Notes: generated by a model from the letters alone, not told the origin. A stretch of DNA of 64,000 nucleotides from Azorinus chamasolen (GCA_963576725.1 OY755239.1:55391640-55455639), one strand, 5' to 3'; shown: positions 44,050 to 57,300, counted from the stretch's first letter. Program-made: numbers and translations.

Positions 44050-44770
44050 TACATTGAATCAGTAAATAAAAAGTTATTGTCCGGACAAGAAAATATGAAA
44101 AAGGGGAGTAACTCCAAAAATATTGATGCTAGAGTTATTGCCCTTGTGCATGACACTACATCTCATCATGCTTGTTCCATATGAGAAGTTTCAAATCAAT
44201 TGAACCAGTACATAAAGAGTTATTAACTGGACAAGAAAATATGAAAAGGGGAATAACTCCAACAATATAGATGCTAGAGTTATCGCCCTTGTGCATGACA
44301 CTACCCCTCATCATGTGTGTTCCATATGTGAAGTTTCAAATCAATTGAACCAGTAGATAAAGAGTTATTGTCCGGACAAAAAAATATGAAAAAGGGGAAT
44401 AACTCCAAAAATATTGATTATGGCCCTTGTGCATGACACTACTCCTGATCATGCTTCTTCAATGTGTGAAGTTATAATGAATTTGGCCTAACTTTGTAGG
44501 AGATATTGCCCGGACACGAAGTGTGACAGACGGACTGACAAGAAAATATGAAAAAGGGGAAGAACTCCAAAAATATTGATGCTAGAGTTATGGCCCTTGT
44601 GTATGACACTAGCCCTCATCATGCTTCTTCAATGTGTGAAGTTATAATGAATTCGGCACAACTTTGTAGGAGATATGGCCCAGACACGAAGCGTGACAGA
44701 CGGACGGACGGACGGAATCGAGCAAACCTATAGTCTCCCAACCGGTAACCGGTGGGGGACTAATAAGGAA
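44050..44770. repeat. tandem repeat array, about four units
   Basis: Units of roughly 160-180 bp share 'gttattgtccggacaagaaa', 'ggggaataactccaaaaata', 'gatgctagagttattgccct' and 'tgcatgacactac'. The array ends in 'gacggacggacggac' and 'caaccggtaaccggtggggg'. Short frames within are repeats, not genes. Confidence 0.85.
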
Positions 44771-44878
44771 AATAAAACATGAGACAAAAATAACAACAAG
44801 AGGGCCATGATGGCCCTGATATTGCTCACCAGACAATCAGAGGAGAAGATTTTCAAAGTTGTCACAATACACTGAATA

Positions 44879-46389
44879 CAGTGCTCCAGTTAATTTTTGG
44901 CTACCATCAGTACGGTACTGATCCAAATTGAACTTCATCAGTACAGGCTATGTCCTGCCAGTACATATGTAACCAGTATTCCGGGCCCGATTACTGAATA
45001 GAAGTAATCAATACTTTGTGATGAAATTTCATTCAGATCACATGCATATCCATGAAGTAAAGGGTTGAAATGAGGGGTCACATTGCAGATCAGGACCTGA
45101 GTCATTTAACTCAGTCTGTTCTGTTTGCTTAGAGATAGAGAATATGGTGTATTTGATTCTATGCATCAATTTATGGCCAAAATCCCATTATATATTACTA
45201 ATATGTTATATTTAACCTTTCCATCCATACATAATAACTTAGTATTAAAGCCATTTCTGTTTTCACCACCTATGCAAACAGACTGGACTCAGATAAGTCA
45301 GATCCTGTAGCTGCCTCATCAAGATCTATTCTGTTGATGCCTTATGACATATTACATGTCTGCCATTTCTCTTGTACCAAAGGTAAGTCAAATACTTACA
45401 TTGTATTTTATGTGCCAATGAATGCTAAAATATAAACTTCATTAAGAATGCATAGTTGGTGGAGTTCCACATGAATATTCTTGGGAGAAAGGGTTAAACT
45501 AACTGCATAGTCAAGACAAGTTAAGTTAGGTCTTATTCATGAAGTAAATGTTTAAAACCAACTATGCTTGACTACTTTTTAGAAGTGTATTGGCTAGATG
45601 ATTGTAATAGGTGGTTTGGTAAAAAAATGGCCATGGAGGAATATTCCAAAAGATCTAATTTATAATACAACTCTGTTTATTCCCATCTCATGCATTCTAC
45701 CATACGTGTTGGAATCTAGTAAAAGTATTGATGAAAAAGTATATCCGGTCCGAAAGCCATGCAAATTTCAGCAAAAGTTTTTTATTGGTGTTTGGTACGA
45801 AGTGCCTCAAGGCCGCAAATCATACTTTAGCACGTAACCCACCTGTATGTCACTACGCTTTTTCACCAACGTTTTTGGTTATGCCATAAAATATGCCCGA
45901 TACAGTGAAATTACTTGTGGAAGTGGGGTGGGTTTTTTTCGCCCATGACCCAGACGAGAGAAAATCACATTTTTGACATTTTTGCGCGGTTCTGGTTTCC
46001 ATTTCCACTACGAGGCCGTTGGTACCCGCTGATCTTTATCAACCTCCAACGCAGTGATCTCCCCTTATCGCTACCCTAAGGGAGATCACTGGGAGGAGTT
46101 TGTTATCGTGTATGATGAAACGCTTGATTTGTTCACATTTAATAAGCGCCCAAGCAACCTTGACTTGCAAGTCCTTTTCCCAGCTTTATATAAAAGGCGT
46201 CTAGAGCAACTGGCGATATTTTAAAATTTAATTTTCCGATGTGTAGGTTTTGTATACGGATCGTTTTGGTATTGGATCCGTACGGGCAAAAATGATACGT
46301 ACGTGGTACGTATAGATTCGAATTTCTATCCGTACCGGCAAAATATTTGTCCGTACAATACGGATGTACGGATACTATCTGGAGCACTG
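44879..46389. mobile_element. inverted-repeat element with hAT-like ends, 1,511 bp
   Basis: CAGTGCTCCAG at the left and CTGGAGCACTG at the right, with subterminal 'cagtacggtac'/'gtacgtatag' type strings. The flanking 8-mers (actgaata, acaatatg) do not match. It includes a hairpin-like segment 'gtgatctcccctta...taagggagatcac' (46051-46089). No transposase motif was recognised in the 79-codon frame at 45598-45837. Confidence 0.65.
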
Positions 46390-46739
46390 ACAATATGTTT
46401 CTATATAAAACATGGCAAAAACTCCCAAACTTACTACATCTTTGCTAACTGATTTAATGTAATTTGCACTATATTATATCATAAGCTAACAGAGCAGATT
46501 GCTCAGATGGATACTACATGCCATCTGATCTGGGTCTTCTCTGTTTGCAAAGGTGTAGAAAGGCGTATTTATGGAGTACAGGGTTAATTGTCCGATTTAC
46601 TGTGCAACAGGCCAGATCTAAATATAACAGTTTTCTACTTCAGCTTTACTACCCAGAAGGGAGGCAATCCAGTTGTTATCAAAAAGTGCAAAGGGAGTTA
46701 ACCTACCTTTTATATATGCTAAAATAGTCAGCTGAAAAT

Positions 46740-47447
46740 AGCCACTGGTCATCAGAAAATGTGACCTCTGGAGTGTTCATAAGGTTTTCCTACTATTTGA
46801 GCTAGTGACCTAGTTTTTGACCCAACATGACCCACTTTCAAACTCGTCTGAGATTTTATCAAGACAATCATTCTGACTAAGTTTCATGAAGATTGGGCAA
46901 AGAATGTGACCACTAGAGTGTTCACAAGGTTTATCTACTGTTTGACCTAGTGACCTAGTTTTTGACCTCATGTGACCCACTTTCAAACTCGTCTCAGATT
47001 TTATTAACACAATCAGAATCAATGTAGATCCGGGTACAAATGTGACCTCTAGGGTGTTCACAAGGTTTTGCTACTATTTGACATAGAGACCTAGTTTTTA
47101 ACCCCATATGACCCACTTTCAAACTCATTTGAGATTTTATTAGGATAATATTTCTGACAAAGTTTAATGAAGATTGGTCTATAAATGTGACCTCTAGAGT
47201 GTTCACAAGGTTTTCTTACTATTTGACCTAGTGACCTAGTTTTTAACCCCACCTAACCCACTGTCAAACTCGTCCGAGATTTTATCAAGATGATCATTCT
47301 GACCAAGTTTCATGAAAATTGTCCTAAAATTGTGACCACTAGAATGTTAACAAGCAAATTGTTGACAACGCACGACGCACATACGACCGACGCCAGACAT
47401 TCAAGTATCCCAAAAGCTCACCCTGAGCTTTGCTCAGGTGAGCTAAA
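46740..47447. repeat. tandem repeat element, about five units of 140 bp
   Basis: Unit strings 'gtgttcacaaggttttccta', 'gacctagtgacctagttttt' and 'cccactttcaaactcgtctg'. Ends 'gagctttgctcaggtgagct'. The reverse complement of the same unit builds the array at 62030-62960. Confidence 0.88.
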
Positions 47448-47853
47448 ATTTGTGTCCATGGCACAATGAAACTCCTGTAGCAATGTTTCTCTAAATCAAT
47501 CACTTTTCACTATATGTTATACAGTGGGAAAAAATCAAAGTTTTATAACTCTGTTAAAAATGGTCTGAGCAAAAAATTCCCTTCTTTACAGACATCTTCT
47601 CATGAACGTGGTTCATGATTCATCCATGAAAGTTTGAAGTAAATCCACCCAATGGTCAATGGTGTATGAGGAGTTAGACACACAAGCATTGCAGGACTTA
47701 TGGACAGACAGATGTACGTACAAACATATGGACAAGAGCAAGACTATATGCCTCCCACTTTGTGAAGGCGCATAAATCTGTAAAGATTGAAGTAAATTTT
47801 CCGATTTGCATATAGGAGGAGTTGGACACACAAGATTTGCGGGACCTATGGAC

Positions 47854-48868
47854 CAGGGCTCTAGAAATTTTCAAATCCCAACTGGTCCAGCCGGTAAACG
47901 GACATTAGCCCCCTCCCCGGACATTTGCAACCTATTTCTTGATGAGCCGACATTTGCCCCCTTGCCTTTTTGTGATATGCGGACATTAGCCACCTGGTAA
48001 TATGTTTATGAGGGGTGTTTGCCAACTTATAGTTTGTATATAATAATATGATAGCATTAAATACCGAAATTTGTGAAAAACATTTGACATTCGCGAAAAC
48101 TAATGACATTTCAAGTTTGCATGAATGGCAGTTTTGAAGGCTTTGATAGAGAAGCAAGAAAACTAGTTTGTATTTAAAATCTTACATGATTAGTTATTAT
48201 CATTTAGCTGATGATGCATACTTATTTCTCATCAGATAAACGAAAGCCACAAGCCTACATTGTTTTTCTGTTCACTGCAGCATATTTTTGGCAGATAACT
48301 GTAGATCTACCCAAGGAGCTCTTTAATGTGGAGTCTCAAAAATAGGTCAATCTTTACCTTGAATCAAGCGGACATGTTATTGAATTTTTGTTATGATTGT
48401 TCAAAGTAAATTGTGTTGCTGATGGATATAAAGAGAGTATTTGCTCTTAAAAAACTGATTACCCGATGCAAAGATGTTATTTCTCAGTGACATTTCAGCC
48501 TTAATATAATTACAGTAGCCTAAATCTATGGACTGTAACGTGTTTGTTAACAGGTACAAGGTAGGTAATGTTTCGGTTTGTGTCACAAGATATGAATGTC
48601 TTATCAATATTACTAGCATGGTTGATTGGCTAGCTGAGAAGAGACCAAGTGGAACTGGACTGACTGCCCGGGGCCTCTAGCTTATAATCTCTTGACACGT
48701 TAATGATGGGGTCAGCTGAAAACATTACTTTCAGCTGATGATTTTGATTAGAAACAGTGTCTGCTTAAGATTTTCGGACCGATTTTTTTTCAGATTCTGA
48801 AATACAAACCGGTCTCAAAATGCAAAAATCGGTCCAGATCGGTGATTTTCCGGATTTCTAGAGCCCTG
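47854..48868. mobile_element. hAT-type non-autonomous element, 1,015 bp
   Basis: CAGGGCTCTAGAAAT ... ATTTCTAGAGCCCTG terminal inverted repeats, perfectly flanked by the 8-bp duplication CTATGGAC (47846-47853 and 48869-48876). No transposase frame. It interrupts a dispersed repeat whose 'gacctatgga|cagacagac' continues on the right. Confidence 0.92.
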
Positions 48869-49054
48869 CTATGGACAGACAGACATACTTATGTATGGAC
48901 TGACATGAGCAAGGCTGTATGCCAACATGTTCACAATCCTGAGACTATAATTTATATCACAATTATGCCCTTTTACATTAATTTTGCTTTGAATATAGGA
49001 TGGCAAAACCGTAGTAATAAAACACTGATAGCATTAATGACATGTTCAACTGAC

Positions 49055-50131
49055 TAGGGCTGAAATGGGTACAAATTTTCTATCCGGGTACCCATTCTGC
49101 AATTACCTGCGGGTACCCAGGTACCTGGATTAAAAATGACTTTATAGTATAGAAGTATGGTAAGTGAGTGAGTGAGTTGGGTTTTACGTCCGACCAACAG
49201 TATTTCAGTTATTTGCAGACGGCACCAGCATGAGACAAGTTATAGTGCTGCCTCATTGCCGCAGGTACATGGCAAGGGCACCCCACCCAGTCACATTATC
49301 CTGACACAGGGCCGACCAGTCCTAGAACTACACCTTTAATGTCGAGTGTAGACAAGGGAGAGTATGGTAAGTACCTACTGTAGTATCCTCCCTTGGTTAT
49401 TATTGGTTTCTCGAATGAAATATGTAACGTTGCTTGATTTTTGTTGGAAAATACAGCAACATGATTTATACCTGTGAAAGGCAGTGATGTGCCAGATCAT
49501 GCATGGAATTGAGAATGTGTTAAAATGAAAGTTTTATTGTTTGTGAAAGCAAAGTGTGTTTGTAACTGGCGAAAGTGTAGGTTATTCTATCATTCTTACG
49601 TTAACCCGCAACGTAAATTTGGTGTAAATAGATAACTGATTCAAGATTGAGGTAATGTCCGTAGTTAAATACCTTACACGTATATTGATGTTTTCCATTG
49701 AGAAAGTTAGTGTAACAAATGTCATGGCTAATTAGCGGCCTCAAATTTGATTGGTTGATACTCTCTGCGGAACAACAGTGGATGAAAGAATACACAGAAC
49801 ACAGCCATTTCTATATTCCAAACCCTTATAAAATACAAGTAATTACAAATGCACATTTACCAGTTGAATACGAACAAACAATGTTTTCACGGAGGTTTGT
49901 TGCATGTCTGTTTTTATGTTTACTTGCTTTATCTGCTTGTATACAAAAGGATGCTTGAGTAAATGTTATCTTTAACTTGTTTGTCGAGCTTTCTTTCTTT
50001 CACCTAGTTACGAGAATTGACAACTAGATTCAGCTTAAGATTGCATATCGGGTATCTGATAGGATTTTGTACCCGGGTACCGGCCAATTTCCACCTTAAC
50101 CACAGGTACCCGGGTACTCATTTTAGCCCTA
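49055..50131. mobile_element. hAT-type non-autonomous element, 1,077 bp, hosting a SINE
   Basis: TAGGGCTGAAATGGGTAC ... GTACTCATTTTAGCCCTA, flanked by the 8-bp duplication CAACTGAC (49047-49054 and 50132-50139). Subterminal GGTACCCGGGTA-type strings occur at both ends. It contains the SINE 49166-49360. Confidence 0.92.
49166..49360 (-). mobile_element. head-truncated SINE nested in a hAT element
   Basis: Flanked by AGTATGGTAAGT at 49154-49165 and 49361-49372 (perfect 12 bp). Same family as 36406-36660 ('gggttttacgtccgaccaac') but ends before the tRNA-like head. Confidence 0.9.
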
Positions 50132-50413
50132 CAACTGACCAAGATTTTCAGTGTGTTTGTCCATTCGTATTTTGCACCTATATATATATAATAATACATA
50201 TGTTTTTATTTATACTATAATAGGGTATGAGTCATCATGTGATAGATAAACAATGTGGATGATTGAATTGTAAATCAAAACTATTTGATCCTGATCAAAT
50301 TCAATATTGTGAAAATCATAGTACTAAAATAAAAAAAAATCCATAGAAGGGTTTTTAAACAAAAGTAATGTACTGATCAGAAAGAAAAGGGTTTCGCATC
50401 GTGTTGTAAAGTG

Positions 50414-50708
50414 GGTTTATGGTGAATTCGCCTAATGACCAACTCGCCTACAGTTAAATTTGCGTGTAGCGATTAGGGTCTACACTGATCTTTTGGTTTA
50501 ATTAAAAAAAAATTTGGATAAGAAAACAACAAGGCAAGTTCTTGTTACAAACAGCTTTGTTTCATTGGCATGTTACTGGTAGATCTACCTGTAATATAAG
50601 GTGTGAAATACAATCTCTATATAATTGCTTTCTAGGCGAATTGACCATTTGGGTTACTATATATCTAATTGTAGGCGAGTTGGTCATTAGGCGAATTCAC
50701 CAGCACCC
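50414..50708. mobile_element. 295-bp MITE with 8-bp target duplication
   Basis: 31-bp perfect inverted repeats (GGTGAATTCGCCTAATGACC... at 50421-50451, inverse at 50671-50701), with a few imperfect outer bases. The 8-bp repeat GTAAAGTG flanks it at 50406-50413 and 50709-50716. Confidence 0.88.
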
Positions 50709-51290
50709 GTAAAGTGCACAATATTCACAAAGAAGAATTATTTTTTTTATCACATCCCTAATACGAGACCCATTCTTACACTTCAGACAACAAACATTAT
50801 TGATATATTATGCCAGTTTGAATGACATCAAATTGAAAAAAAGATCCAAAATCAGTATGCATACATTTCCATTTGATCCTGTCACTGCGAGTGTGAAATC
50901 TGAAGCGAAAACTAATAACATTATGATTTTTGCTTACCATAAACTCAATCATAGGATGATTATCGTCAAAAAATTATTCTGGAGAGCAATTATAAACAAT
51001 ACACATCATTTACACATGAATTAACAGAGATATAGGAAGAAAAATCAGGTTATTTGTGTAAACAGTAGTGATATTTTCGTTGTTGTTGTTGTTTGACAAG
51101 AGTTCGCGCGTTCAAGCGAGTCTGATCAATAATCTCCAAACTTTCGAAAAATATTGTTTTTACATAATAATCAACTAAAAATTGTAAAACGATATTTCAA
51201 TAACTATTTTTGCACTCAATTTTACAATAATATTTGCAAAATCAAAACAAATACAAACCTTGTATTTTTCTTTGCGGCTATTTTTCTACT

Positions 51291-51310
51291 TCCCGTCCTC
51301 TTTTTCCGGT
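51291..51310 (+). promoter_or_regulatory. RPS6: RPS6 5'-TOP-like start region
   Basis: Pyrimidine tract CCTCTTTTTCC about 35-40 nt upstream of the ATG, as expected for a 5' terminal oligopyrimidine mRNA of a ribosomal protein. A weak T-rich TATA-like 'tgtatttttc' lies at 51261. By family knowledge TOP mRNAs are under mTOR-dependent translational control. The exact start is inferred. Confidence 0.72.
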
Positions 51311-51338
51311 TGTAGCGAACTGGTCGTGTAGGATCAGT

Positions 51339-51344
51339 ATGAAG
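51339..51344 (+). CDS. RPS6: RPS6 coding exon 1 (Met-Lys only)
   Basis: ATGAAG followed directly by donor GTACAA. The preceding 5'UTR is about 40 nt. It supplies the two residues missing from exon 2, which opens at Leu-Asn. Confidence 0.92.
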
Positions 51345-54300
51345 GTACAAACTTTGTCCAAATAAGACAATTCCGATAACCCAACCATCTAAAATGATGA
51401 AACGGAACCATTCCATAAACATTTTCCTTTGTAAATGTGGGGAAATGTGACCAATTCATCTCACAATCATTGCTTGATGACATAGATTTTACCGTCATAT
51501 CGTTTCACTTTGCCAAATTTACATGACATCAATAGTTTGCCTTTACAACTTTTAATCGGAGCAGTTTGTCAGATTAAATGGAGATTGGGAAATATATGTA
51601 GAACAAGATGAGATGATGTATCTACAGACTGTTTTGCAGCTTTTACCTTTAATTTCTATTGACTATTAACCCTTTACTCCATACATCTTTTCTTAGTTCA
51701 CATTTGTGCGGTCCATTTGTGTACTCTGAATGGTGATATCGAGCTACTTTCGGTTTTAACGATATCCCAGCAAACGGCAACCATCGCAAAAATAGCATGC
51801 TGTCTTACAGTTCACTGACTACACCTTTCCTATGCCTTTGCAGAGTTCATCGCGATTATACTCTGTAAGAGTACTGCGATTACTGAAGATGATGATGAGT
51901 AGGTCCAAGTCAGATGATGCCTAGATGAGATGTCTGTTCAACAACCTTAATATTCATGATGTCATTTATTATACGAATATTCATGGAATAAAGGGTTAAA
52001 CTTGCACTTCTCAGAAATAAAAATGTGGTATTTAATATTACAGCTGAACATCTCCTATCCAGCCACAGGCTGTCAAAAACTGATTGAAGTTGATGATGAG
52101 AAAAGGCTGCGACCACTGTATGAAAAACGTATCTCTGCAGAAGTGAATGCTGACTGCCTTGGTGATGAATGGAAAGTAAGTCAATAATAACCCCCCCCCC
52201 CCCCCCCCCCCAAGAACATTGGGATTGTTTATGATGGGGGGAGGCATTTTGCTTCTTCCTTTTAACTCTTTCTCTCTTAAAAACACTTTCACACCTTTGC
52301 AAACAGTAGACTCAGATCAGACATCTCCTATAGGAGCCATCTGATCAAGGACTGCTGTTTGCTTTTGACATTATATAGGTCTGATTCAACAGAGTTTGCC
52401 AATCCCAGAACTTGTGTACATATGCCATTATAAAAGTTCCACTTCTGTTCATGTCATTCTTTCTTGCATGAATGTTCAATAGAGCAAGGGTTAAATCTGT
52501 CTATCCCAATTTTTTTGACATGTATAGCACCATAAGTATGTCCTGCAACTTTTTGTAGGATGGTTGATCATTATTTGAACTTGCACCCAAAGTGTGTGGT
52601 TATGCATCTAGTGCTTGCTAGTGTCCTATCTAAAATTCAAAAGTAGTAGGGCTTTCCCCGTACCCCTGAAAAATACTAATGTTAAATGTTAGCATGCTGA
52701 AGAAGTTACAAGGTTTGGGTTTTGTTTCGGCATCCCTGTTGGTCAGTTGAATGGAATCTGGATCTTTTTCCGCCCATTCAGAAATGGTACTGCCAACTCT
52801 GGGTTCAGATTGCTCAGATCTAGGATGTATGGATTGCCCTGATGTGAAAAAAAAGTAATCCTTTGCTTTTTTGCGGTTAGATATTGTTTTGATTGGGATT
52901 TCGTCTGCTTAATGCGAAACATCAGCCATAAAGAATCAACTGTAGACGAAGTTCAATAATTATGTATATTACTAATAGATTAGAGTTAAGATTTTACACT
53001 CCGACATTAATCATCATCCTTTTCTTTACGAAATAAAATAATTACTCTTAGAAACAATGACAAAAAAAACCTTTTGTACTTGCTCTGTTATATTTTCAAA
53101 AATTCTTATTACACATACAACCGGTTGGGGATTTCCACCAATGACAATAAGTGTGTACCGCATGTGTAAACAAGCTATGCACTTAAGGCGACTACTAAAT
53201 ATGTGTTTTTAAGATTATGCACGCTCATCCTATGCTCCCTGAAAATCGTGCAGGATCTATGAAAAAGTGGAGGGATTCCTTCAGTCTCACTTCTAGATTG
53301 GACACTACTTGTCATAGGTCATACCATATATACAGAGTTATATGTGAGGTCATCCATCTTAGAAATAGTTAATTTTACCACGAGCTTAATAATAAAAATA
53401 ATCATTCTAGACATAAAATTGACATTTTTACTACTTTGCTATTGTTTCTTGGGCAAATAATTTTATAGCAGTTATAATGAAACAATTAGCAGACAGTATT
53501 GTTTAGGTATATAAAGGTTTTGGCCTGCACTTATTTCAGGGTTACATCCTAAAGATAACAGGGGGCAACGACAAGCAGGGCTTCCCCATGAAACAGGGAG
53601 TCCTGACCACTGGTCGTGTGAAGCTGCTCCTCACAAAAGAACACTCATGCTTTAGACAACGCAGGAAGGGTGAGAGGAAGAGGAAATCTGTCCGTGGATG
53701 CATTGTTGACAACAACTTGAGTGTGTTGGCCATGAAAATTGTCAAGAAAGGTAAGTCACAGGCATGATTCTTTGCACAATACATAGTTTGCACAATACAT
53801 AGTTGTTTTCTGCTAAAAGGTTATTGCCTGCTTACATTCTTGAATTATTATTTCTTCATTTCTCTTCAAAATATGTAGAGACACTGAGGTACTTCGCTCT
53901 TGACAGCTCATCTGGATCGAAACTGATTGCATGGGTGATGAATATTAAACAGGGAAAGTGTTAAGACTACCCAGTGTTGTTTTTTCCCAGTCTGTTTGTC
54001 TGTTTGAGGACAACTTTAACATTAGTCATATCTTTTGAGCCAGTACAGATAGAGACTTGATATTTGGAATGCATATATATGTATCTCATAAAGCCACACA
54101 TTTTGAGGGGTGACATGTCAAGGTCAGAGGTCAAATATATAGGTAAAATTACCTACTTTAACACTGGCCATAACTTTTGAACCAGTAGAGATAGAGACAT
54201 GGTAGTTGGCATGCGTGTGTATCTCATGAAGCTGCACATTTTGAGGGGTGGTGTGTCAAAGACAAGGTAATCCTTCAGGGTCATACCCTTTACTGGTGTG

Positions 54301-57300
54301 ATTCAGTGATGGCTTTTTAGCTCACCTAGCGCTAAGTGCCAAGGTGAGCTATTGTGATCATCATGTGTGCGTCGTTCAGCGTTAACATTTTATTTCAAAC
54401 AACATTTTTAAAATTATAAGGTCAAGCATAAGAAAACTTTCCAAGGATGGTCTTTGGATGATCCTCTGTCAAAATAACTAACAGGTTTGGATCCATTTTG
54501 AACCATCTTTCAATCTCTTCAGCAAAATCTTCAAATCTCCACCGACCTCTTCTCCAAAACCAATGGTCTGATTTCAGAATAATTTGGCGGGAGTACCTCT
54601 ACCAAAATAGCTAAAATGGTTTGCATCCATGCGGAACGTTGGTTGCCATGGCAACCAAAAGAAACAAGGGTAAAACTTAATGCCCCTGTTGCCTAAAGGT
54701 GGGGGCATAAAAATATTTAAATGTCTCCTACAAAACTGATCCATGGTCAGATTTCAATATAAATTGATCAGAATAATCATTAAGTGACCCTCTGCCAAAA
54801 TAGCTGAAACGGTGGCTGTTGCCAGGGACTGTTTTCATAACATAGCAAACCAGGTGAGAGATACAGGGTAATCATGGCTCTCTTGTGTTTCTGTTGCCCA
54901 TGGCTCGTAACGGTACAGAATGTGTGTTAAACTGCTCCTACATTGTTGATTGGGATTTTTTTCAGTTTTAGGATTTATGTTTAAACTGCTGACACCCTAA
55001 TGCCTGAATCGTAGGCATAGCAGATAACCATTTGGTGTCACGGTGTGCTTCAGACCAAACTAATGGCTATGATTGATAAAGGGTTAAATATGAAAACAAA
55101 TGAATAATGGATTAGGACACCGTACATACAAGAATCATTGCTGAGAGTGCCATGGTTGAAGTAAAAGCTAGTTTATGGTTTCTTGTTTAAAACAGGTGAT
55201 CAGGAGATCCCAGGACTGACTGACACTACAATCCCCAGACGCCTGGGACCCAAGAGAGCCAGCAAGATCAGACGCCTGTTTAACTTGGGCAAAGAGGATG
55301 ATGTTAGACAGTATGTTGTCAGGCGTCCACTTCCACCCAAGGAAGGTGAGTTGTTTGGAAAACTTTCTGTATCATTGATTTAGTCCTTTCCCCTCATAGT
55401 AACACCTTTACAAACAGATAAGATCCAGATCAGAATTCCTATAGGAGCTGTCGGATCTGAATATACTCTTGTTTGCAAAGGCATGAAAAGGTGCATAATA
55501 TGAAGGAAAGAGTTAATCATTTATTATTAGAAATACAATTCCATATTTGGGCAACCTGAAAACTGGTTAGGACAAGTAAAATTTCAAGCAACTTGTCCGG
55601 TTTGGCAACCACATTCAAAAGTTTTAGAGTAGAGCACTGGTTTCATGTAGGATTACAAAAATACAAGGGACTGGCCATCCCATCTCCTTAAATGTGTTGG
55701 GAGGGGGGGGGGGGTCTGCAAAAATGAAGAGGGAGTGGCTCCTTAAAGTGTGTGTGTGTGGGGGGGGGGGGGATTAAGACAGCAAAACCTTTAAGGGATC
55801 AATGAACCTTGATGCCTAGTAAGATAATATTTTGTTCAATTTTGGATTCTGACTTGCAACAGCTGTTGTTAGAGTTAACCCTATACTCCACAGAAACATC
55901 TTTTGGCACTTTTGCAAATAGAGACTCTGAGTAGACCCAGATGAGATGGCTCCTGTAGGAGTTGTCAAATCAGGGTCTCCTTTGTTTGCTTATGAAATGA
56001 ACTACATGTAGATGTGTTTCTAGTTTCTGCCATGATAAGAATTCATTGTTCATGATGCCATTATAAAAATTCAGATGATATAATTGATATATCATGGAGT
56101 AAAGATTACCCAGATATATTACATGAAACTCTGAAGGCTTTATATAAGATGCATAAATGTACTATTCATTCAAAGTCTATTATTTCTCTGCCAAACCCAT
56201 TATCTTGCTGCAACTTACTAGAATTGCCTCAAAGAGGGGATTCTAATGAGTTGCAGCAAGATAGGGTTTGGCAGGGAAACAAAACTACTTGTATGTAGGG
56301 TTTCTTCTGAAACATCGAGGTCTGCATGTCAAAATATCACTTTCTTAGGGCATGAGTAATGCTACCATGGCATCATTTATTGTCATCTACAGTAATAAAC
56401 TTAAAGATCAAACATATTTCTCAATAGTTCACAAAGCCCTCAAAGAATTCTTAAGAGGAGTGACATTATATTTATTGTATATTACTGGTTGACAAGACCC
56501 AACAATTGTTTCACCATTATAAACAGTTTGCAAACAGTTTTGATCCATATGAGATGCCAGGTAACATGGCTTGTTGATTCCTATCATCAGACAAGTATAG
56601 ATAACCATGAGTACCCAAATGCTAAAATTCTCATTTCTCCACCAAACCCTTTACTGTGACCACTCTTTAGAATCGTCTCTTTGAGACAATTCTAAAGAAT
56701 AGTCACAGTATAGGGTTTGATGGAGAAATAAAGGTGCCAGGCTTGAAAATGTTTAAATTTACGCATCTTATCTCTGGACCTCTATCATCATACATTGAGT
56801 GTTTCAAATAGTTTCTACGATTCTCCATTGCGGATCACCGGTCGAAAACCTTATTTCCTGTAAAATTGCTACTGTATGTTCATTTCCGATTTTGAACCAT
56901 TTACACTATTTAAATGGCCAATTCAGTCGTATATTATATATGCAAATTCTTCATAGAATGGGAAATGCTTATTGAAAATCTCTCCATGTATATTGATTTG
57001 AATGATTCACAAAATAGAATGGTGTCCTAGAGAAAAAACTGGCGATAATTAGGACAGCTAAAAAGTCTAAGCTTGTCAAAAAAATTAGTTTCACATACTT
57101 AATATGTGTTGCTGACTTATCAAAGGCGTTAAATTGACGTAAGACCCTGATACAAACAAACACGTCATCAAAGGTAGAGTGTTACATATACTGCAATGCA
57201 TGTTCATGTTCATGCAGTATTCTAGTGTACATAGCGGTGGGAACTTTAATTGTTGAATGCTCATGGAGGTATAAAAATTGCCAAACACTTGTAAATTAAA

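Larger units (their letters stand above)
43897..51290. other. divergent intergenic / 53BP1 5'UTR-intron region
   Basis: Between the exon 1 acceptor of 53BP1 and the RPS6 promoter. No coding exon was recognised. It contains tandem repeats (44050-44770, 46740-47447) and four inverted-repeat transposons (44879-46389, 47854-48868, 49055-50131, 50414-50708). At least one non-coding 53BP1 exon must lie here or just beyond. CpG-bearing sequence near 51090-51125 is one candidate promoter, not proven. Confidence 0.7.

Noticed and set aside
45598..45837. 79-codon frame inside the 44879-46389 element
   Set aside because: No recognisable transposase or other motif, no flanking splice sites and no second copy to support it.
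51222..51422. 66-codon minus-strand frame at the RPS6 promoter
   Set aside because: No homology, and it overlaps the RPS6 first exon antisense; probably chance.
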